A DNA stretch of 64,000 nt from Paulinella micropora (lineage: Eukaryota; Cercozoa; Imbricatea; Euglyphida): contig BJOX01000152.1 in the NCBI GenBank assembly GCA_009731375.1, positions 760,409 to 824,408 of the forward strand, written 5' to 3'. Shown piece after piece: positions 42,660-52,600 of this stretch. Made by a program: the position numbers and the translations under genes. The number at the start of each line of letters is the position of its first letter. The first letter of the stretch is position 1. A model generated the notes under the pieces. It did not search any database, had not been told where the DNA came from, and saw only the letters and a program-made list of their open reading frames with translations.

Positions 42660-43749
42660 ACGCTTTCACCTATAACAAAACAAAAGAAACAAAGAAAGAA
42701 TGTGCATAGAAATAGATGTACAGAGACTTGTACAGAGATCCCCCCTGCACCCCACGCATGAATACAGGTATTAATATCGAGCTCCCCCTGCACACCAACA
42801 ACTACACAAAAAAAAGTTATATCAACATATAATCTTTGAAAAGGTAACATATCAAAAGTACAATGAGAACACGTAATTTAATTACCTATTATATGTATGT
42901 AGCTATAGTATAAACATAAACATGCACATGTACATAGCTATGCATAGCATACGTATATATTGTCGAATGAATGTATATGTACGTGCGCAAATGACACGTT
43001 ATGTAAATGTAAATACTACATCTATACGGTGGATATTACATATTATAGAATAACATACCTGTACATTACGCATGATTGACATATACAATTAATACATATA
43101 TATAACATGTATACTAAGTGAATAAATGCGCGGAGTGAGCATGTAGTTTGGTTAAGTGGACGAATCACAAATCAAAAGCAAACACACCATGTCACGACAC
43201 ACATATGAATAATTGTATGCACCGCGGTGTAGATGTAAATATATATGATAGTGTACATGTACGCAGACATATAGTGATGACAAGGGCAAAAAGGACGTGT
43301 AGTTAACGTGTGTATGTACATAACATGTATATGATACTTCCTTTCTTGCCGTTGTCTCCCCCTAACACCAACTAGTATAAATCAGTGGTATCATCAATCG
43401 TAACATACTACAATAGACATACAACACTATATGTAAGATATACAGCCTCTCATCGATATACCATGTGCTAATACAACAACAACATGAGCAACGTATACCC
43501 TACAGCGACGTAAGGCAATGCTGATATTAATACACTAGATAAGAGACAGACAACAAGGAAATAAATCATATATATTATCTATATACGACATATATAACTA
43601 ACATGATGCGGGTATACAATCATCACAAACACACCGACAAGTCATCCTAATACGACAGACTAGAAGAAGAGATATCACAATCGGAGGACTAAGAAGACTA
43701 TTTAACAAATACAACCTAGGTAGATAGACTTATAGCTCCAAAACTGCAT

Positions 43750-43781
<32 letters not shown>

Positions 43782-45114
43782 ATTATATGTACTTACACAT
43801 ATACACATATACATATGCACGTACATACCCAATACCATATTGAAGGACATACAGAAGACTGACGCTTTCTTTTGACGATGCTGTGAAGTCGAGAATAATA
43901 CGAGGGGAAAAGAAGAGAGAGAGACAACGACAGAAGAAAGAGTTCATTTAATCCTAAACCTACTGAGATGAAATGTAAGTTTAGTTTCTCAGTTCTCAGA
44001 GACAACAGATAAGTTCAGCACTAGGGCAACCTGACTATGCTAACACTTGCTCTCTGCCATCACAACAAAGGGTCTATCACCAAATCATTGTCATTATCAC
44101 TTGCCACAGACTACGTCTTTATCATGTGCATGGTTCGTACAGCACACACATAACATTCTTTTTAATGGAAACATAGCACTAGGATTAGGGTAAAACATAA
44201 AGACATTGCATTAAGAACAGATGATAGACTTAGGACAATCACATAATAGGGAGGCATAATGACGACGTACACATTATGTCCAACACATTATATCCAAGCC
44301 ACTTCTATCTGTCCATCACCCACCCTACATAACTCGTACACAGTATATCAAACACAACACGGAGGAGAAATGTAGTGGGTGACAAAAACGGATGGACGAT
44401 ATAGACTGAATGAAGCATTGACATAAGTTTCCAAACCACTAACATCCCCAATTTCATCTAGTCGTCAAGTTATTTGCAAACACCCTGCTCACCTACTCTG
44501 CTACTCGTGTATATACAAACAAACAAGCAAGTTAGACACCATGCAAGTAAACAAACGAGCAGAAACAAACCATCATTGACAAGTAAGCACATAAACTAGT
44601 GAGTATGCGAACTGGCAAGTAAGTTAGCAATCGTGCAGGTAGTCAACAAGCAGAAACAAGCCATCAAGTAAGTACATGACATAGATCAGTAAGTAGACAA
44701 TCATGCAAGATACTATACTAACTACCACAGTAAAGCAGCACTGTTAGTTGTATTTATTCACGCAAGCACAACAATGGTTCAGTGAGTGTAGACAAGACAA
44801 CAATCATCCAAAACAAAGGACTACAACTGTAATTGGCTAACCTTAAGCACACATGTCCCACAGTGAATACCACACTGACACAAGATACAAAAGCAGTAAC
44901 TTGGGGCAGTGATCGTGGTAAGCAAAAGATACAAAAGACTATTATATCAATGCATGTACAACTAAACAATAAGCCCAAGAAGAGAATGCAGTAGAAGCAT
45001 TCTAAGCAATAGAGGCACGCAGCGCATCATGCCTAATAGTCATTACGAGAAAAGACCAACAAATGATTCGCAAAATGATGTAACTTTGCTATGTATGAAA
45101 AGACTACCCTACCC

Positions 45115-45290
45115 TTGCCCACCAAGCAAGCAAGCAACCAAGCATGCAAGCAAGCAAGTAAGCAAGCAAGCAAGTAAGCAGGCAAGCAAGCAAGCAAGTA
45201 AGCACGTAAGCAAGCAAGCAAGCATACAAGCATACAAGCATACAAGCAAGCAAGCAAGCAAGCAAGCTGCTTAGCAAACAAGCAAGCAAT
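45115..45290. repeat. AAGC tetranucleotide array
   Basis: AAGC repeats with GTAAGC, ATAC and CACG interruptions. Confidence 0.95.
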
Positions 45291-45703
45291 CAATCCTCGC
45301 TCACCCTGACACTACCTAATATTTATAATACATAAACACATATCAATCCTCCCCAATCCCTCAGTTACGGTCCTGACTTGAAAAAGAACCAAACCTATGC
45401 TAGAGAAGAGAACACACAGAGACAACCTCTCTCACACACACATCATATTGGGTGAAGAGAGTAAAGAAGGATATCAAAGTAGTGTATGTGAATAGATGAT
45501 AAATCATAGTAAGGAGTAGTGTAGGTACAAGTGCGAAGTAGATGTATTAATACAAGCGATAGAACGTAAGACTACGCACTATAAAGAAGGATAAGTCTAC
45601 CTAAAGAGGCAAAACAATCAATAGAGATAGATAGATAGATAGAAAGAAGGCAAAGAAAGAAGGCAAGAAAGAGGGGTAGCTATATGTAGTATAAATATGA
45701 GGA

Positions 45704-46025
45704 GTTAGCAGTGGCAGCCTTCCGCACGTCCACTACTAATGTTGAGTCTTCATGGCACGACCAGACCTAACTGTGGCAAGACCATCAGTCTCTCATCCAC
45801 AACGAGGTCCTAGCAGTGCGTGACAGTGCAGTCTATCGATAGCCTCCTAGCTAGCTCAACAGTCTAGCTAAGCTCGCTCTTGTGGCACTACTAGGTGCAG
45901 CCTTCAGCACATCACCTAGTGGTTCTAGGTGCAGCTTTCCGCACGTCACCTAGTACTAGGTATAGCCTTCCGCACGTAACCTAGTGGGTTCGCTAGTGGC
46001 AGCCTTCCGCACACACACCAGCTAG
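45704..46025. repeat. Imperfect repeats of GCAGCCTTCCGCACGTCACC
   Basis: The motif, usually with CTAGT following, occurs near 45715, 45897, 45931, 45965 and 45999 with differences. Spacing of the last four is about 34 bp. Confidence 0.85.
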
Positions 46026-46463
46026 TTGTTAGCGCTGACGAACCGCAATATCCTATCAGGTGAGGGTCTTCACCGTACACGGGGGAAACCTCAGCAATAT
46101 GCTGAGCTGTTTTTGGTTTCGCAGAAGTAGACTCTACTGTCTTTCAAACTGCGGGAACCGTCCTCTAGCTTAGCTAACCAAGGCTTCATAACATGTTAGA
46201 ACATATACCTAAATACTGTTCCTGCACAGAGATAGCAAGCCGTGCACGGACCGGTTCAAGCTCAGTCACGATCGCATCGTACCACAAGCTTTATTGAAAA
46301 GGCACAGACAGAACAACACGGCCCGGCGCGTCCTGAAGGGATGACTCTACCGACACGCATCCTTACAGACCGGCCGGGTCATACTGAATCGGTCCGTTAC
46401 CGTATTAATACAACCTATTGGTCTAACAAGAATCGATCATCAACAGCAGGGCTACAAAGAAAG

Positions 46464-46885
46464 GAGCAGTAGTTGAACATAGACAAAACAAAGACCATGT
46501 GAAAAGGAATAGATTCAGCACATTACATTCCCAGGAAAGCATACATGACACATGTATGAGCGATAAAAGACAGGTGCTAGATAAAACACTAGCTTTTTGC
46601 CAAAAAGAACAACACATGCTACAGATAAGTTCACAACACACCATTTTGAGCAGTAGTTAAACATAGAAAAAACAAAGACCATGTGAATAGGAACAGATTC
46701 AGCACATTACATTCCCAGAAAAGCACACACAACACATATATGAGCGATAAAAGACAGGTGCAAACAAGGGTGATATGATATGATATGATATGATATATGA
46801 TATGATATGATATGATATGATACTTTTTGCCAAAAAGAACAACACATGCTACAGATAAGTTCAAAACACACCATTTTGCAGACAG
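46464..46885. repeat. 184-bp tandem duplication, second unit with ATATG insert
   Basis: GAGCAGTAGTTGAACATAG starts at 46464 and, with one change, at 46648. Unit 2 has ~50 bp of ATATG pentanucleotides at 46771-46822 in place of GCTAGATAAAACACTAG. Confidence 0.92.
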
Positions 46886-46933
46886 CATGGACACAACGTT
46901 TGGAAAGACTGTGCAAGGCCACGGGACGTGAAA

Positions 46934-47822
46934 GTATGCTATGATGATGATGATGATGATGATGAGGCTTGACATGGAGAAGTTGTCAGTTCTAAACCCT
47001 TGTCCTGTCGGAGGTCCACAACACCCGGAGAAACCCGTTCTTTTCGCGGTTCGCCAACGGTCGTGTGACAGGGCAAGGGTTAAGTCTCATTCCTACACCA
47101 CCCCGAATTTCGGGTTTCGGGTGCGATAAGGCCCACCGCAGGCCGGGCTTTGCAGGCCGCAAACCGCCCAGAAAGTGGCACCGGCCCACCGCAGGCCGGG
47201 CTTTGCAGGCCGCAAACCGCCCAGAAAGTGGCACCAGAGGCCGGAAATTGCGGGTGGCGTAGAACAATTGTAAGCACACTCATTGATGCTTTCCAGTTGA
47301 GCGATATAGTAAAGGGAGAGGTTGCAGACGCCGTAGGAGCGAGAGAGAGAGAGAGAGGTTTGGTGCGATATTACTACGAACACATTCAAGTGGCAAAGTA
47401 TCTTTGATCTGACCGTTCTCCCTCAATAGAAAGTGAAAATGTGATAGTGCTGAAGCCATCAGTTGAAAGCTCAAGACAAAAGCTTTTCAACCCTGTTCTC
47501 TGCACTTTTGTATCTCACACATTCGTTGAGAAGGATGAGATTGAAGAAGTCGTTCTGTTTTGCCAATGGCCGTAAGATCTGTCCCGTCGAATTGGTGTGA
47601 GATATAATGTAAACGTTTGCCTTCTATATCTCAGAACGAGCTAGTCGTCGCTCACGTCGGCTTCGGCAGATATGGCAAGGGGTGGGGGGGAGGTTGCACG
47701 AATTAGGGTGGATGAGGCGGAAGCAAAGTTCGTTGTTGAAGAATGTCATAGTTGTCCGTCGGGTTGTTGTGAGGACACGGGAGGAGAGCAGGGATGAGAA
47801 GAGACAGAAGACCTACAAACGT

Positions 47823-47826
<4 letters not shown>
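46934..47826 (-). mobile_element. Dispersed element D, copy 2, uninterrupted
   Basis: Reverse complement of 31776-32111 plus 33541-34255 in one piece. ATG/CAT repeats lie at the left end and CAA repeats at the right end. Two minisatellite units instead of six. It forms the inner edge of the right arm of the inverted duplication. Confidence 0.88.
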
Positions 47827-47883
<57 letters not shown>

Positions 47884-47888
<5 letters not shown>

Positions 47889-48270
47889 ATATCTGAGGCG
47901 TACTGATGCAGCTAATGGCATATCCTCAACGGACATAAGCCTCCAATACCCTTGTTCGAGGTCCTCCACCCCCCCGTGTCAGTCTCTCGCCTGATGATCG
48001 GGGCCACCGATGGAGCTCCTGAGGGCAAGACTGCACTAAGCCGAGGTTATTCCGCAGTCCCAGCAACCTCTTGCAAGACGTCACCGAATGTGCAAGTGCA
48101 TACACCAAGCGCGGTTGCTAGAGCTGCCTCGAAACCCCACCCATAACAATCTGGTGTCTGCTGGGTCCTGGGCTATCAACCAGCATATGCGGAGTTTAAG
48201 ATCTTTTACGCGCGCAACGACCCTCCTCCCCAGCATCTACCACCAAAGGGTTATGAGTTGGCGTCACAGT

Positions 48271-48272
<2 letters not shown>
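47884..48272 (-). mobile_element. Retroposon C, 5'-truncated
   Basis: Minus-strand copy from CTATATCTGAGGCGTACTG to GGCGTCACAGTTT, with AAT repeats on both sides. Absent from the matching place in the left arm. Confidence 0.92.
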
Positions 48273-48307
<35 letters not shown>

Positions 48308-48348
48308 CAATAATAACAATAATGATAGTAATAAACAACAACAACAAC

Positions 48349-48386
<38 letters not shown>

Positions 48387-48426
48387 TAATAATAATGATA
48401 ATAATAATAATAATAATAACAACAAC

Positions 48427-48458
<32 letters not shown>

Positions 48459-48482
48459 CAATAATAATTAGTAATAATAATA

Positions 48483-48533
<51 letters not shown>

Positions 48534-48545
48534 GTAATAATAATA
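48273..48545. repeat. AAT microsatellite with CAA and GAT variants
   Basis: Simple repeat between C and a SINE. Confidence 0.97.
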
Positions 48546-48744
48546 GTGCTTCTCTGTCAATGGCTGATGCAAATCTGCACATGCGCCTCCATCGTCTCAC
48601 CCGTGAGGGGAGTACGAAGAATTGTCGATAGGCTCTAATGACACCCCCGCACGGGCAATTCCAACACTTCCAGACGGACCGGTATGTTCAATGAAAATAC
48701 TGGTGGCACCGACGGGAATCGAACTGGCGACAGGGCCCAGATGG
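48546..48744 (-). mobile_element. tRNA-related SINE, short subfamily, 5'-truncated
   Basis: Ends at CCCAGATGG and so lacks the A box and the first ~35 nt of the tRNA-like head. AAT repeats follow directly. Confidence 0.92.
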
Positions 48745-48754
48745 AATAATAATG

Positions 48755-48807
<53 letters not shown>

Positions 48808-48882
48808 AATACTAATACTAATACTAATACTAATACTAATACTAATACTCATACTCATTCTAATACTAATAATAATAATACG

Positions 48883-48914
<32 letters not shown>

Positions 48915-49075
48915 TAATAATAAGCAACAGGACAAGGGGGAAGGGGGGGGGGGAGGCAGGGTGGGAAAAGATAGAGAACTTGCACACAACAACAACCACA
49001 ACCACCACCACCACCACCACCACAACAACAACAGCAACAATTATAATAATGATAATAATAATAATAAAAATAATA
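48745..49075. repeat. AAT/ACTAAT repeats with right-arm anchor
   Basis: AAT and TACTAA repeats, a unique piece at 48920-48995 matching 30515-30590 inverted, CAA/CCA repeats and AAT. Confidence 0.93.
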
Positions 49076-49567
49076 TACTTCCTCTAAGGCATACTGATGC
49101 AGCTGATGGCACGATCCGTTTCCGGACATGAGCCTCCATGCCCTTGTTCGAGGTGCTCCATCCCCACCTAGTCAGTCTCTCGACTGATTACAGGGGCCAC
49201 CGATGGAGCTCCTGAGGGCAAGACTACACTAAGCCGAGGTTATTCCGCAGTCCCAACAACCTCTTGCAAAACGTTGCCGTATGTGCAAGTGCGTACACCA
49301 AGCATGGTTGCTAGAACTACCTCAAAACCCCACCCATAACAATTTGGTATCCGCTGGGTCCACGGGCTATCAACCGGCATAGCGGAGTTTAAGATCTTCG
49401 ACAGGCGCCCAACGACCCTCCTCCCCAGCATCATCCACCAAATGGTTTTGAGTTGGCATCACAGTTTAACGCCGTAAGGCCATTGGGCTGGAGCTCTGAT
49501 AAACAAGCGTGACTAAGTTTTTATCATCAGGTGTTACCCTCAAATACATCACAGTCAACACTCCGAA
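49076..49567 (-). mobile_element. Retroposon C, older diverged copy
   Basis: About 490 bp on the minus strand, from CTCTAAGGCATACTGATGC to CAGTCAACACTCCG. It differs from the other C copies at many positions and has GGAGGCTCATGTCCGG in the 3' module. It starts at the CGGAGTGTTGACTGTGA point without the extra 75-bp repeat, supporting a monomer ancestor. Confidence 0.9.
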
Positions 49568-49572
49568 ATAAA

Positions 49573-49609
<37 letters not shown>

Positions 49610-49633
49610 GTAATCGTAATAGTAATAGCATTA

Positions 49634-49675
<42 letters not shown>
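49568..49675. repeat. AAT microsatellite, tail of LINE-A copy 2
   Basis: AAT with TAATCG and TAGTAA variants; joins the LINE 3' end to element C. Confidence 0.97.
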
Positions 49676-49687
49676 GGCTTCCTCAGA

Positions 49688-52600
49688 CTATAGCATCAGA
49701 TCCAGATCCTGGACATGTACCTCCATTGGGTCACCGGGGTCAGCCGATCCCAACGCATTGTCAGAACACCAAACAGACATAGCAGCAACAGCAACAGCAG
49801 GGGCAGATGGGGGCTGTGAAGTGCATGAAGAGCTAGATGCGAGGGTGTTAGCTGAAGAGAAGAACTCGGAGACACTACGCTGCGCTCCCGAACCCCTCTC
49901 TCTAGCCAGGACGTCCACACTGCGCGGACGGCCGCGCCGCGCAACATCAACGTCACTTGGGGGAGAGGGTGGGACAGAAGCTGATGGAACCTCAGTGAGG
50001 TCAATCACCTCCTCGCCCCCATCCTCCACCCCAAGCTCCTCCCTTTTACCCTCCCTAGCAGACCAACACTCAGACACATATGATCCAAACAACACATCCA
50101 ACTTTGGAGGGGGACGCAACGCTGTAACCCCTAACAACGCAGCAAGCCTAAAGTTACTGCGGAAGCGCGACTTCCCCTGAAAAAGCTTACAAAACAATCG
50201 TGATTGATCCACAGGCGACATATCATCCCAACCCTGCCGCACAGAGCCCTCCCGCTCCCGCCCAAGCAACACATCCTCCACCACAACCTCACCGCCTACG
50301 ACCTCACCACCCTCCTCACTCCCTCCATCCCCCTCAGCACCCCCCACAGCCATGCCACCGAGCCTCTGCATACTCAGCAACAGCTGCTTACGTCTCCCCT
50401 CATGCATGGGGCAATCCCATAAGAAGTGCGCAAGGGACTCATTGACATCATCATGACAACAGAAGCAGCGAGGGGACATGCCACTGACCAACTTGCTGCG
50501 GTACAACCGAAGGCGGTTGTTGCAGCTGAGCAACCTTCTCCGAAGCAGATTATAATGCGCATCATCAAGGGCTACCCATCTTGGGAACTCCTTAGTTCCA
50601 AAGACTTGTCTTAGGATGACTCGCAGGCCATCAGTAAGATCGCTGCCTGCCTCTCGCTTGTCCCACATCAGTTGCTGCACCATCTTGACGTCCTGCTGAA
50701 GGGCCCACTTGTCCACAGTCGAACTCCAACCCTCGAGGTCCTTCTCTGAGCTATTTAGGAGCTCCTGAAGCCCTTGTTGTAGATCCATTGAGTCCCTGAT
50801 AGCGCCTTCGGCCTCCGCAGTCCAGTCGGATTTGACTTGAGATGCGATGACAGGAAATCGCTTCTCCGGTAGAACACGCAGCCGTCCATAGAACTTCAGT
50901 TGCGCCGCCCGCCGCAAACGCTCCGCACTCAAAGAGCGCGCCAGAAAGAGTGTAATCCACTTGCTTGTCTTAGGGCTGATGCCGAGAATCATCCTCATGG
51001 GGCGCAGCATTGCTGCCTCCAGCTTGGTGAGCTGCGATACGGGGGCACGCCAGACATCGAAGGCGTACTTCAGCTTGGCCCCCACAAGTTGATTCCAGCA
51101 CATGAGACGATACCTAGCTTGTATCTCACCTGCACACCACAAAGAGTACCAACCTGCGGTGGCGACTTCAGTGACACGCGTAGCCCGCAGGGCCTGCTCC
51201 TTCCACTTCAGGTCGTCGGTGATAACCACTCCCAGGTACTTGTACTGACTGGTGACACAAAGCTTCTGGCCGCGAAACCACACCACGGGCTCACCTCGCT
51301 CCCTGATACTTGGTCGTTTCGCCTTGCTCGACGTGTAAATGGGCATGATTTCCGTCTTGCCGGGCTTCAAGTTGACTTCCAGCCGGTAATCTTCCGCGAA
51401 CTTGGCCACAACATTGACCATCTTCTGGAGCTCGGTGCGACTGTGAGCGATGAGGGCCACGTCGTCCGCGTATAGAAGTGCCTTGATGTCGTTCAGCCGC
51501 TTCACATCCGTGATCTTGAGGGCACTCGCCAGCCGATCACACAGCTCATCCATAAAGACGTTGAAGAGTGTGGGAGAGAGAGGGGACCCCTGTTGGACGC
51601 CTACACCCTCCAGTACTTCGGGGGTGAGTGCTCCATCAACTAGCACTTGCGACGAAGTCTGCTCGTAGCACCTGCGTAGCGTGCGCCAGAACTTGCCCCT
51701 TACACCCAGCTTCCAGAGCCTCTCAAATAGGCCATCTCTCCAAACAGACGGGAAAGCCTTGCGTAGATCGACGAACAGGACATACGACTCCCGCTTCTGC
51801 TGCTGACGCCCCTTCAACCTCTGCCAAAGGGTAAAGACCTGATCCGTAGTGCGACGCCCCGGGCGGAAGCCTCCCTGCTCTGGACGTAGCTTATCCGGGC
51901 CATCCACGAAGAGCGTTAGACGAGTAGCTAATAAGGACAGATACAGCTTACCAAGGCAACTAATAATCGAGATATCCCTCCAGTTGTCAGGATCCGTAGG
52001 ATCCCCACCCTTGGGGATATTGACGATGATTCCCTTGCCCCAAGCTTTTGGAGTCCTCTCGGCTTCTCGAATCCAGTTGAAGTACTGCGTTAAGTAGCCA
52101 TTGATGTAGGCGCCGCCATACTTGAGCATCTCGTTCTTCACTTTGTCCTCGCCACAAGCTTTGTGGTTATTCAGGGCACGTTGCCTTGCAAGGACCTCCT
52201 CTTGCGTGAACGGCTTGTCCAGCTCTTCGCAAGTGTCTTCACCTACTTCGTGCTCCTTCATAGCCCGGGCCACCTCATCTCTGAAGCGATCGTTCCAGTG
52301 GAACTGCCGCTTAGCTTCGGCTTCCTCCCACTCCAGCGAGCCTGCTTCTGCACAGCACTCCACCACAACAGCCGCACTTGCCGGATTTTCCCGTGGCTTC
52401 ACCGAATTTTTCCGAAATTCCTCCCACCGAGCGACCTTTTCCGGCAGCGTACACGCCAGTGAGCCATCCTCCCTTTGCACCGGCGCGGAGACCTTCGTTC
52501 TGCGTGCCCCGCCAAGCCGCTTCGCGAGTAGCCAAAAGCGCTTTGAGGATTGCTCGCGTTGACATTTGACCGCTTCTTCCTGCACTTGCTTGAAGGAGGC

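Noticed and set aside
45690-45697. TATAAATA as a promoter
   Set aside because: A single TATA-like string in AT-rich DNA with no transcript, gene or LTR downstream is not evidence.
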